DNA of 64,000 nucleotides from Dyadobacter subterraneus (lineage in GTDB: Bacteria; Bacteroidota; Bacteroidia; Cytophagales; Spirosomataceae), in contig NZ_JACYGY010000001.1 of assembly GCF_015221875.1 (NCBI RefSeq), forward strand, positions 1,984,001 to 2,048,000, given 5' to 3'. Under the pieces are notes generated by a model. The model worked only from the letters and a program-made list of their open reading frames with translations, was not told the origin of the DNA and made no database searches. Both the position numbers and the translations under genes were made by a program. Positions 37,786-46,413 of this stretch are shown here, piece by piece. Within the stretch, counting starts at the first letter, position 1, and every line of letters starts with the position of its first letter.

Positions 37786-40563
37786 ATGTTACATATTATA
37801 AATAGCGGAGGCCAACCTAACCTCATTGTATTCATCCATGGTTTTACTGGAGGGTTAACTACATGGTTTAGAGAGGATGAAGCCAATACTATTTTAACTT
37901 ATCTAACAGGTGATGAGAGTATTGGAAAGAATTACGATATTGCCACTTTTGACTACTTTACGAAGGTTTCTGATGTCTTGCAAAAACCACTGAATGCAAT
38001 TAATTCACTTTTGGGGACAGCAGGAAAAGGAAAGTTCAATATAAACATTGAGAGTATTGGCCAACTGCTGAAATCAGAATTAGATAATCAGCTAATCCAT
38101 TATGAGCGCATCGTCTTTATTGCTCACAGTATGGGTGGGCTTGTTGCAAAATCATTCATTTTAGATGAGATTATAGAAAATGGGATGACTTCTGTAAAAT
38201 TATTCATTTCACTGGCCGTACCTCATAGAGGGGCCGAAATGGCAACTTTCGGAAAGCTATTTTTGGAAAATCCTCAGATTCAAAATTTAACTCCATTGAA
38301 TCAAAAGCTCAATGGAATGCATGATCAATGGATTGAATATAAAGACACGCTTCCAAGGACAGTGTATGTTCATGCAATATATGATAATATTATAGGGCCA
38401 ATTTCAGCGATAGCAATAGATGGTAGGACAAAGGACGATTATGAAGTTGTGCGAACGGAGGATGACCATACCAGTGTAGTCCGCCCAAACGCTAATGACA
38501 CGGCCTTAATGAACGCTATTCGAAGGAACCTCACCTTGCTTTTATCACAAGATAATGATAGGAAAAGTAATAGCCAGAACTACAAAAGTTTGTTAAGTAA
38601 TCATCCGTTTGCCAATTATATTACAGAAATACCCCAAATCGGTACTCTGTTGGGCAGAGATGAAGAATTAAAAGTGCTGAAAGAACAGTTATTTATTCAC
38701 CAGAGGCCAGTGCTACTAAATGGTCTGGGTGGAATAGGGAAAACCAGTCTGGCACGTACCTTTGTAAATCAAAATCAGCACGATTTTCAGCATATTGTAT
38801 GGATTAATTGTATTAATAAAAATATCCGGGATGCCTTTATAGATACAATTTATATAGACCAGCAATTTGATACATTAAAGAATAGCAAAGAAACAATTGA
38901 AAAGAAATTTGAAGCAATAATTTCAGCGTTTCATCGGGTGGATGGAGCAGGATTGATGGTAATAGATAATGTGGAGCAGGACGTCGAAAATATAAAAAAA
39001 TTGTTGCCACAGCATCCAAGGTGGCAAATTATTCTTACTTCTCGTCTTTCCCTTTCTTTTAAAAGCATTGAGATCGATCGACTTTCTGATGAAAATGCCG
39101 CGGCATTATTTAACGATTACTATGGAAAACCTGTTCCAGACACAGAATCTGAAAATCTCAATATTCTGTTAAGAGAAATTGATTTTCATACTCTTACTAT
39201 TGAACTCATTGCAAAAACGATGGCGACGAGCGATAGTAATCTCAGGTTTGAGGAAGTAATTGCAAAGCTGCAAAGCAGGCAGTTAGATGATAGACGAATG
39301 AAAGAAATAATTAACGTAAGCCATTGGGACCTTAAAGATGCCACGATGTACGAACATTTGCTGACAACTTTCGCCATAGCAAATCTGACTGATTATCAAA
39401 TATGGGTTTTACAAGTGTTTTCAGTACTTCCACCCCAACCGATTTCCGTAAATAACCTCGTTAATTGGCTTAGAATGGATGATGATATGTCATTTATGAA
39501 GGCATTAAAAGAATTAAAGACAAAAGGTTGGTTGAAGCGAGTGGAGGACAAGGAGGGAAACGCTTTATATAGTATACACAGGATGGTTCAGGATACGGTT
39601 CATTACCAGTGTGAAATTGATTTTACTGCGGTATCGAGTCTAATTGAGACATTTACAGAGCTTCTGCATATTAATGTTAAAACAGATTTCACCAAGTTTT
39701 TTTATCTGCTGCCCTATGCAGACGCTCTTCAAAATAATTTGCCAGTTCATTTTCAGGATATGAAGGTCGGAAATTTTTACAATAATTTAGGGACATACTA
39801 CCGACGTTTCGGAGACGCACGGAAGGCGGAACGGTTAATTATAAGATCAATTACTATATTTCAGGTTCACGATTCTGGCCCAAAGGCGAGTATTGCAAAA
39901 TCTAACTTGTCATTGATTTATAGAGACCTGGGTGAATACGATAAAGCTGTAATAGTCGGTGAAGAGGCATTAGAGCAAGGTAAGCAGCATTTTGAAGAGA
40001 TGGATCCAAGATTAACACAATTTAAATCTAACTTAGCTATTGTTTATCAAGATTCAGGTGAACTTCTCATGGCGAAAAATCTTTTACAGGAAGCCTTAAC
40101 AGCAGACATCGCTGAGTACGGTCAAAATCACGCGGGGATATCTCGACGCTTATCCAATTTGGCGGGTATACAAGAAATGCTTGGCGAATTTGGAATAAGT
40201 CGGGAATTGATGGAAAGAGCGCTAGAAATTGATATGCTTCACCTGGACAAGGATCATCCCGCTATCGCAATTCGTCAACATAACCTTGCTGTAATTTATC
40301 ATCGCTTAGGCGATTATATTCGTGCTCGTTCTCATTCTGAAACATCAATAGCAACCGCTATTCGTTATTATGGTAAAAATCATAGTATGGTTGCTCAACG
40401 TCAGATGCTTCTGGCACAGATTCTTGGATCTAATGGAGATAAAGAAGGAGCAATTCAGTTGCTGAATCAATCTCTTGAAATTTTCAAAGGAAACCTTCCT
40501 GAAAATCATCCACATACAATTAACTGTCAGTCTTTACTTGATTTCTATGTCGATCTATTATAG
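37786..40563 (+). CDS. STAND NTPase: alpha/beta-hydrolase (lipase-like) + NB-ARC + TPR
   Basis: 925 residues from the ATG giving MLHIINSGG; an upstream start adds 21. The N-terminal hydrolase (about 1-245) has IVFIHGFTGG (oxyanion), nucleophile S115 in AHSMGGLVAKS and a possible His in DDHTS (228), like PGAP1/lipase-type effectors. The central NB-ARC STAND NTPase (about 280-560) has Walker A GLGGIGKTS (313-321), Walker B LMVIDNVEQ and an LTSR sensor. A C-terminal tetratricopeptide array (about 640-925) has KASIAKSNLSLIYRDLGEYD-style repeats. This is the domain order of NLR-like defence proteins: effector, switch, sensor. Predicted use: TPR senses an invader and the hydrolase then attacks lipids. 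This is inference; the gene stands alone at the edge of the defence cluster. Confidence 0.85.
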   Translation: MLHIINSGGQPNLIVFIHGFTGGLTTWFREDEANTILTYLTGDESIGKNYDIATFDYFTKVSDVLQKPLNAINSLLGTAGKGKFNINIESIGQLLKSELDNQLIHYERIVFIAHSMGGLVAKSFILDEIIENGMTSVKLFISLAVPHRGAEMATFGKLFLENPQIQNLTPLNQKLNGMHDQWIEYKDTLPRTVYVHAIYDNIIGPISAIAIDGRTKDDYEVVRTEDDHTSVVRPNANDTALMNAIRRNLTLLLSQDNDRKSNSQNYKSLLSNHPFANYITEIPQIGTLLGRDEELKVLKEQLFIHQRPVLLNGLGGIGKTSLARTFVNQNQHDFQHIVWINCINKNIRDAFIDTIYIDQQFDTLKNSKETIEKKFEAIISAFHRVDGAGLMVIDNVEQDVENIKKLLPQHPRWQIILTSRLSLSFKSIEIDRLSDENAAALFNDYYGKPVPDTESENLNILLREIDFHTLTIELIAKTMATSDSNLRFEEVIAKLQSRQLDDRRMKEIINVSHWDLKDATMYEHLLTTFAIANLTDYQIWVLQVFSVLPPQPISVNNLVNWLRMDDDMSFMKALKELKTKGWLKRVEDKEGNALYSIHRMVQDTVHYQCEIDFTAVSSLIETFTELLHINVKTDFTKFFYLLPYADALQNNLPVHFQDMKVGNFYNNLGTYYRRFGDARKAERLIIRSITIFQVHDSGPKASIAKSNLSLIYRDLGEYDKAVIVGEEALEQGKQHFEEMDPRLTQFKSNLAIVYQDSGELLMAKNLLQEALTADIAEYGQNHAGISRRLSNLAGIQEMLGEFGISRELMERALEIDMLHLDKDHPAIAIRQHNLAVIYHRLGDYIRARSHSETSIATAIRYYGKNHSMVAQRQMLLAQILGSNGDKEGAIQLLNQSLEIFKGNLPENHPHTINCQSLLDFYVDLL

Positions 40564-40742
40564 CTCAAGAATAGGAAATATTTACTGTTTAAAATGTTAT
40601 TTTCCTGAAATCAAATTTCTTAGTAATAGTCATGAAAATTAATTATTACTAGAATAAATCGAATTATGTATAATTATTAGAGCCTTACTGCACTTTCATT
40701 ATTTAAGGAATATTAATTTATCAGCCCATACTTTAAAAAATA

Positions 40743-41090
40743 ATGATCACGCAAGGAAACAGACAAAGCGGGCGACAACTGCTGATAAAGAATCGCGTGG
40801 TAAGTGATGCTGAACAAATTCCTTTTTACAATAATAAGTTAGCAGATAGCTGGATACAGAAGTTAATACATGAAAATGCGAGTATTCTTCCCATTGCTGG
40901 TATTGGATCAGGCTTTGCACCCGCAATTTCCAACGGTAGGGAAGTAAGTACGAACGCCGGTTTTATCGACAACCTATTAATTTTACCCGAGGTTTATATT
41001 ACTATTGTTGAAACAAAACTTTGGCGCAATCCCCAAGCAAGAAGGGAAGTAGTAGGACAAATTCTTGATTATGCCAGTTTGTCCTTTTAA
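40743..41090 (+). pseudogene. N-terminal piece of a PD-(D/E)XK-type nuclease-like protein
   Basis: 115 codons. It contains NAGFIDNLLILPEVYITIVETKLWRNPQARREVVGQIL, i.e. a D...E-x-K arrangement (GFIDNLLILP, then VETKLW) as in PD-(D/E)XK proteins that help themselves to chromosomal or phage DNA. The normal family protein is about three times longer. Here the frame ends at LSF soon after the active-site core, before any C-terminal domain. It is either a truncated remnant or an unusually short version. It lies 40 bases before the secreted lipase gene. Confidence 0.6.
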
Positions 41091-41131
41091 GTCTGCATTT
41101 TACCTATTTGATTTTTTTCTTTCCCCTTCAT

Positions 41132-43204
41132 ATGAAAATAAAATTTACTTTTCTATTTACTTTTCTTGCGGTCATCATCTGTTATGCAGCACATAGCCAA
41201 AGCAAACGAAACACGCCTTACCCGATCTTATTTGTACATGGGTGGACAGGCTCGGATCAAACCTGGTACAATGAGCTGCTCACTTTAAAATCACAAAATT
41301 TAAATGTTGATATTGATTACATCCGGCAGGGAGCTGGTGCTGGCAGCCTAATAGAGTTTATGTTGAATGCAGACTATAACAACAATACTTCGATAATTGA
41401 GCGGGCCAATACAGGCCCCAGGTACGGTGATGTATTGGACAAAGTTTCTTATGTGAATCCTGATAATGACGTTTTCGTAATAAATTTTGATGTGGATGCC
41501 GTCGGTTTCCAAAGCAATCAGGCTGCAGTGGCCAAACAGGGATTTGCGGTAGGTTTAGCAATCAAAAAAATATTAAGTGCAACAGGAGCTGAAAAAGTTG
41601 TATTGTTCGGTCATAGTATGGGTGGTTTGGCAATCCGTGAATATCTTCAAAATCCTATCAACTGGCGCATGAATGACAGCCAGCATCATGTGGCCAAACT
41701 GATTACCTCGGGGACCCCCCATTTTGGTAGCAATGCTTCGTTGTTGAATTTACGAAAAGCTTTTACTGGGGCAGATGAATTTTCAGAAGCAGTAAGAGAT
41801 TTGAGGGATTATAGTACAAGTATTTATTTAAAAGGTGGTTATGAGTCCGCGGTATCAAATTCCTATGGTAATAAAGATGTTGACTGTAATGGTATGATTA
41901 ATTACATTATTGGATTAAATCAAAAAGATAATTATACAGGCCTTCACTTCGCTTGTATTATAGGCATTGGTGGACAAAGCTTATTGGGTATTTTGGGGAC
42001 AGACGACGATGACGTTGTAAGCGCTTACAGTGCCAACTTATTTAATATTCAATATGCCACCCCGTTAAAAGGGGAAATTTTTTATGCGGATGCCTCAAAG
42101 AATCAAACCCTTGATTTGGTGTGGCATACCAAATTGCCAGAAGAAGTTTTTCAGAACCAATATGCACTGGATGAGCCTTCCGAGCTGGAATTAGCTTATG
42201 ACATTCAGCCTGATAGAAGTTATAGGGGTTTTTTAACTCCCCATTTGAGCAGTACTGACCTGGATTACGATCGGTACAAAATTACGCTTCCTCAAAGAGG
42301 CATATTAAGTTTTAATTCTAATCTTGGTAAGGATGGAGGAGTGCAGCTCATAGATGGGCAAGGGTATATGATCCAGAACTTAGCCAGTGTACCGACTACA
42401 AAAATCAAAGATTCGGGTGTATATTATATTGGAATAAATGGTTCCACGGGTGCATCAACTGGCTATTCTTTACATTTTGTCCCTTACAAATTTTCTACTT
42501 CGTTTTGCACATTGCCGGAACTTCCGGTTCTGGCAAGCCAGGGGACTAGTCAGGTCTGTGATGGTGAGTCGGTAGCGCTAAAAATTAATAATGTGGGCTA
42601 TGATTCCTATAACTGGTATTATAACGATAAACTGGTAGGATCCGGACCATCCTTTACAGCAGATAAGGCAGGGACTTATTATGTGGAAGGAAAAAAATGC
42701 GGGATAGCGGAAAAATCAATTAACACGTTTAAATTGGATGTGAAAGCCAGGCCTTCTAAGCCTGAAATATTGGTACTTAAAGGCGGTTTGTCGTCCAGTT
42801 CTCAAACCGGTAACCAATGGTTCCACGACGGAATGCCATTACCTGGTGAAACTAGTCAAGTTTTAAACATGGTAGGAGCAGGTGCGTATACAGTAAAAGT
42901 TACGCAAAACGATTGTAGTACTGAATCAGATGTATTTACCATTACAGGACTTGAAGATGACCGTATCCAAAACGAAACTATCGTTTTCCCTAATCCTTCT
43001 GATGGCAATTTTCAAATTACCAGTCCTCTGACAGGACCTTTGCTTTTTACGGTAACTGATATCAATGGAAAAGAAATAAGTAGCATGAAACGAAACCTAG
43101 GTGGAAAGCCGATTCTCCTAAATTTAGGTAGACAACCCGGATTATATCTTTTGAAAGTAAATTCTGGCAAAATTGAGTTTTATAAAAAAATCGTTGTAGA
43201 ATAG
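41132..43204 (+). CDS. Secreted lipase-like alpha/beta hydrolase with T9SS sorting domain
   Basis: About 690 residues: signal peptide (about 1-22), alpha/beta-hydrolase domain (about 28-330) with LFVHGWTGSDQTW, nucleophile elbow GHSMGGLAIREYL and TSGTPHFGSN, then Ig-like segments and a C-terminal type IX secretion sorting domain of about 80 residues (VFPNPSDGNFQITSP, ending KKIVVE). It should be exported and anchored or released by the T9SS. I start at MKIKFTF; an upstream start would add eight residues. It resembles bacterial extracellular lipases/esterases such as PHB or triacylglycerol lipases, but the substrate is unknown. It sits between defence genes and is probably island cargo. Confidence 0.88.
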   Translation: MKIKFTFLFTFLAVIICYAAHSQSKRNTPYPILFVHGWTGSDQTWYNELLTLKSQNLNVDIDYIRQGAGAGSLIEFMLNADYNNNTSIIERANTGPRYGDVLDKVSYVNPDNDVFVINFDVDAVGFQSNQAAVAKQGFAVGLAIKKILSATGAEKVVLFGHSMGGLAIREYLQNPINWRMNDSQHHVAKLITSGTPHFGSNASLLNLRKAFTGADEFSEAVRDLRDYSTSIYLKGGYESAVSNSYGNKDVDCNGMINYIIGLNQKDNYTGLHFACIIGIGGQSLLGILGTDDDDVVSAYSANLFNIQYATPLKGEIFYADASKNQTLDLVWHTKLPEEVFQNQYALDEPSELELAYDIQPDRSYRGFLTPHLSSTDLDYDRYKITLPQRGILSFNSNLGKDGGVQLIDGQGYMIQNLASVPTTKIKDSGVYYIGINGSTGASTGYSLHFVPYKFSTSFCTLPELPVLASQGTSQVCDGESVALKINNVGYDSYNWYYNDKLVGSGPSFTADKAGTYYVEGKKCGIAEKSINTFKLDVKARPSKPEILVLKGGLSSSSQTGNQWFHDGMPLPGETSQVLNMVGAGAYTVKVTQNDCSTESDVFTITGLEDDRIQNETIVFPNPSDGNFQITSPLTGPLLFTVTDINGKEISSMKRNLGGKPILLNLGRQPGLYLLKVNSGKIEFYKKIVVE

Positions 43205-43244
43205 GGGAACGTACTAATATCTTTTTTTTAGTTATCAGAAAAGG

Positions 43245-43277
43245 TTTGTCGCAAATATTAACTAAATTTGCGACAAA
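43245..43277. promoter_or_regulatory. Operator of the toxin-antitoxin pair
   Basis: A perfect 12-base inverted repeat TTTGTCGCAAAT-N9-ATTTGCGACAAA, ending 17 bases before the antitoxin ATG. Its position suggests autoregulation by the antitoxin. Confidence 0.8.
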
Positions 43278-43294
43278 ACGTATATCTAAAACAG

Positions 43295-43906
43295 ATGGAA
43301 AGTACTGATGATCAAATTATTGAGAAGATACAGCGTTTACCGAGGGGTAGGGTGTTCTTTACAGATAGTTTTTTAGATATTTCCAATGCAAAAACCGTTG
43401 CCAAGGCATTAGAGCGATTTGTGCAATCTGGTAAATTACAACGGGCAGCTACGGGCATGTACGTGCGGCCCATTGAAGATGAAATAATGGGTCCGATACT
43501 GCCTAGCATTGAAGAGATAGCTGAAGCTATAGCTAAGCGTGATAAAGCGCGTGCTGTTCCAACGGGTAGCTATGCTCTTTACAAATTGGGTTTGACTACC
43601 CAAGTGCCAATGAATATTGTTTATTATACAGATTCCTCTCAGCGGCAAGTAAAAGTGGGCAAGCAAATTATTACCTTCAAAAAGGCAAGTGCCCGCAACG
43701 TTTCGGCTATTGGCGAAATTAGTAAGCTGGTCATTCAGGCGCTGCGAACTATTGGCAAAGGCAAGGTAACTGAGCAAGAGATGCGTATAATCAGGGAAAG
43801 GCTTAAAGATGAAAAGCCTTATCACCTGCAGCATGATATAAAGGTAGCTCCGGAATGGATCAGACAGCTTATGCGGCCACTTAAAAATAAGGATACTCAT
43901 GATTGA
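43295..43906 (+). CDS. AbiEi-like antitoxin (DUF6088)
   Basis: 203 residues. The N-terminal winged helix (LPRGRVFFTDSFLDISNAKT through ALERFVQSGKLQRAATGMYV) is the usual DNA-binding module of type IV antitoxins. The second half (VPTGSYALYKLGLTTQVP) is the DUF6088 body. It is coupled to the toxin gene by an 8-base overlap. The start was chosen at MESTDD, just after the operator. Expected role: neutralise the nucleotidyltransferase toxin by an indirect, non-binding mechanism and repress the operon. Confidence 0.88.
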   Translation: MESTDDQIIEKIQRLPRGRVFFTDSFLDISNAKTVAKALERFVQSGKLQRAATGMYVRPIEDEIMGPILPSIEEIAEAIAKRDKARAVPTGSYALYKLGLTTQVPMNIVYYTDSSQRQVKVGKQIITFKKASARNVSAIGEISKLVIQALRTIGKGKVTEQEMRIIRERLKDEKPYHLQHDIKVAPEWIRQLMRPLKNKDTHD

Positions 43907-44912
43907 CTTGACGAGTTTAAAGGTATGGTTACAATTGCCTGAGGCAACCCGGCTAAATATATTCAATGAAACAGGTCGCCAGATGGGGCTTCCCGGCATA
44001 GCCGTCGAGAAAGACTGGTGGGTGGTGCAAACACTAGCTCTGATTTTTTCTATGAACTGTGCGCCCGCATTGATTTTTAAAGGCGGCACATCACTAAGCA
44101 AAGGGTGGGGGCTCATTCAACGGTTTTCCGAGGATATTGATTTGGCAATAGACCGGGATTACCTGGGTTTTAATGACGATTTAAACCGGCAGCAAATTAA
44201 AAAGCTGCGAAGAGCGTCACATGCTTTCCTGACAACAACATTCATTGACGAGCTTACAGAGAAATTTGCAGAAGCCGGTTTTGAAGGTGTAACAATAGAC
44301 TACCGCAAAACAGGGGAGTCGGATCAAGATCCAATCATTATAGAAATTTACTATCCGAAGCTAACCGAAAAAGAAGCCTATCTTAAGCCCGGTGTATTGG
44401 TAGAAGTGGGTTGCCGTTCACTAAAAGAACCAATCACGCAAAAAAGCTTTACAACACTGGTGGGTGAGAATTTCAGCGAGCGGTCATTTGCTGATAAACC
44501 CATTGAGATACCGGTCGTCAATCCGGAACGGACCTTTCTGGAAAAGATCTTTCTTTTGCATGAAGAGTTTCAGCGGGCTCCTGAAAAAATAAGGGTTGAC
44601 CGCTTAAGCCGGCATTTATATGACATTGAAAAGCTGAGTCAATCACCGTTCGCTGATCGTGCATTTTTAGATAAAGTATTGTATGAAACGATCGTTGATC
44701 ACCGCAGAAGATTTACAGCCCTGGCAGAAGTTAACTATGATCACCACAGCCCGGATAAAATTGCATTTGTTCCACCTCCTCATTTGCTTCCAGATTGGGA
44801 GGCCGATTACCAACAAATGCAGGAAAACATGATTTACGGGGAAAGTCTCACTTTTACAGTGTTAATTGAGAAATTGTTGGCATTACAGAATCGTATTAAT
44901 GAAATGGAGTAG
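43899..44912 (+). CDS. AbiEii/AbiGii family nucleotidyltransferase toxin
   Basis: 337 residues. The nucleotidyltransferase motifs are IFKGGTSLSKGWGLIQRFSE, then DIDLAID (GGTSLxK and DxD metal site). These match the AbiEii type IV toxin family, which modifies tRNA or other RNA ends and stops growth. Conserved downstream features such as NPERTFLEKIFLLHEEF are present, so it looks intact. It follows the antitoxin gene by an 8-base overlap. In the family this gives phage abortive infection and plasmid stabilisation. Confidence 0.9.
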   Translation: MIDLTSLKVWLQLPEATRLNIFNETGRQMGLPGIAVEKDWWVVQTLALIFSMNCAPALIFKGGTSLSKGWGLIQRFSEDIDLAIDRDYLGFNDDLNRQQIKKLRRASHAFLTTTFIDELTEKFAEAGFEGVTIDYRKTGESDQDPIIIEIYYPKLTEKEAYLKPGVLVEVGCRSLKEPITQKSFTTLVGENFSERSFADKPIEIPVVNPERTFLEKIFLLHEEFQRAPEKIRVDRLSRHLYDIEKLSQSPFADRAFLDKVLYETIVDHRRRFTALAEVNYDHHSPDKIAFVPPPHLLPDWEADYQQMQENMIYGESLTFTVLIEKLLALQNRINEME

Positions 44913-45000
44913 TAGTCTTTAATAAGAAACATCATAGTAGAAAGTGAAAAAGGTAACTTAATTATAGAATCAAGCTTTAATCTGACGTGTGTTCATATTT

Positions 45001-46413
45001 ATGGAAGAAATCTACATTCTAAAAAATAAAAGCTACAAGATAAAAATCGTTACAGCTGACAAACCTAAGGTTGATCCAATTGAAATTGCTAATGTGGATG
45101 TTCTAAATGACGTTACTAAAATTCCAGCGGAACAAGTTGAAACGGAAGTTAAAATAAAAACTTTGGTAATAGAGCGGGAAAATTCCCCACCTGTCTTATA
45201 TGCGTCTGATGAAGAGGGTTATATTACCGATAATCAAGAACTTGGTGGAAAAAAAATTAAATTATCTGATTTTGCAAACCAAGAAAAGAGAACTTTTTAT
45301 AAGCAGTTAATACAAGGCAAATATAACGAGATAGAAAATGTTGTAATTCTTTCGGGTGCAGGTTCATCCGTTGGTATTGGCCTAGATAAAAAAGGTCTTA
45401 CAATGGCTAACCTTTGGGATTCACTAGCAATAAGTGGTGATTCAATACACTTTATATCACTTATTAAGAAGACAAAATACTGCACGTTAGATGAAAACGA
45501 GCAAATAGATAAAAGTGTTAAGAAAGACCTGGAACTATTGTTATCAAAAGCAGGTATGCTTAATGCCGTACATCAAGGTGCGGATAAAGATCTGGATTTA
45601 GAGAAATCAATAGATGCTATTAAATCGTTTATTGTAAGAGAGTTACATCTTAAACTAGACGAGTTTGCCCCACATGCCCAATTCCTTAACAAGGTTGCTT
45701 TAAGACCACAAAAATATCCTCGGATAAAAATTTTTACATTAAACTATGACACCTTATTTGAGCAGGCTGCGGTAAAGGAAAGATTTACCGTAATTGACGG
45801 ATTTACTTTTTCAAATCCCAGAATCTTTAATGGGAAATACTTTGATTATGATATAATAGAAACCCGCCACAATCGCCAAGACAAAAAAGACAGTACCATT
45901 GCAAAACTGTTTTACCTCTTTAAAATGCATGGTTCTTTAAACTGGAAAACCCAAGATAATGAAATTGAGCAGTTTGAAGGAAACATCCCGATTAGCAATC
46001 AGGTTATGATTTTCCCGCAAAATAACAAGTATGAACATTCATATGAGCAGCCATATTTTGAAATGATGGCAAGATTTCAACAAGCGCTTAGAACAGAGAA
46101 TACCTTATTAATCACAATCGGATTTAGTTTTTACGACAAGCATATATCTTCTGTAATTCTTGAATCGCTAAAACAAAATTCTTCATTAAATATCATAGCA
46201 CTAACTTATCCGGACGTAGTAAGCAAACAAGAATTATATCAAAGTGAATTACATCGTATTTCAGAATTGCAAAGTAGGATAACCCTTGTTGCTGAGACTT
46301 TCAAAGATTTTACGGATAACTATCCAGAGAATATTGCTCATCATCGCCTTGACGTATTAGAATCCCTTAACGAAGGATTAAAACAACTTAAACTACGCGA
46401 TGAACAAGCATAA
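45001..46413 (+). CDS. SIR2-domain protein (Nezha-type partner)
   Basis: 470 residues. The SIR2 NAD-binding opening is NVVILSGAGSSVGIGL (GAGSS 119-123), then FTLNYDTLFEQAA and MHGSLNWK, the (S/T)xNYD and catalytic-His regions of SIR2 NADases. A unique N-terminal segment of about 110 residues precedes it. The start at MEEIYILKN is preferred to a GTG 12 bases upstream. The gene overlaps the HerA-like gene by 14 bases. In SIR2-HerA (Nezha) systems this protein depletes NAD+ on infection, in complex with the HerA helicase. I infer this role from family and gene pairing. Confidence 0.9.
   Translation: MEEIYILKNKSYKIKIVTADKPKVDPIEIANVDVLNDVTKIPAEQVETEVKIKTLVIERENSPPVLYASDEEGYITDNQELGGKKIKLSDFANQEKRTFYKQLIQGKYNEIENVVILSGAGSSVGIGLDKKGLTMANLWDSLAISGDSIHFISLIKKTKYCTLDENEQIDKSVKKDLELLLSKAGMLNAVHQGADKDLDLEKSIDAIKSFIVRELHLKLDEFAPHAQFLNKVALRPQKYPRIKIFTLNYDTLFEQAAVKERFTVIDGFTFSNPRIFNGKYFDYDIIETRHNRQDKKDSTIAKLFYLFKMHGSLNWKTQDNEIEQFEGNIPISNQVMIFPQNNKYEHSYEQPYFEMMARFQQALRTENTLLITIGFSFYDKHISSVILESLKQNSSLNIIALTYPDVVSKQELYQSELHRISELQSRITLVAETFKDFTDNYPENIAHHRLDVLESLNEGLKQLKLRDEQA

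Noticed and set aside
43436..44116. Long minus-strand open frame of 226 codons opposite the AbiE-like genes
   Set aside because: It is antisense to two clear overlapping genes with full motifs, and its translation has no recognisable domain.
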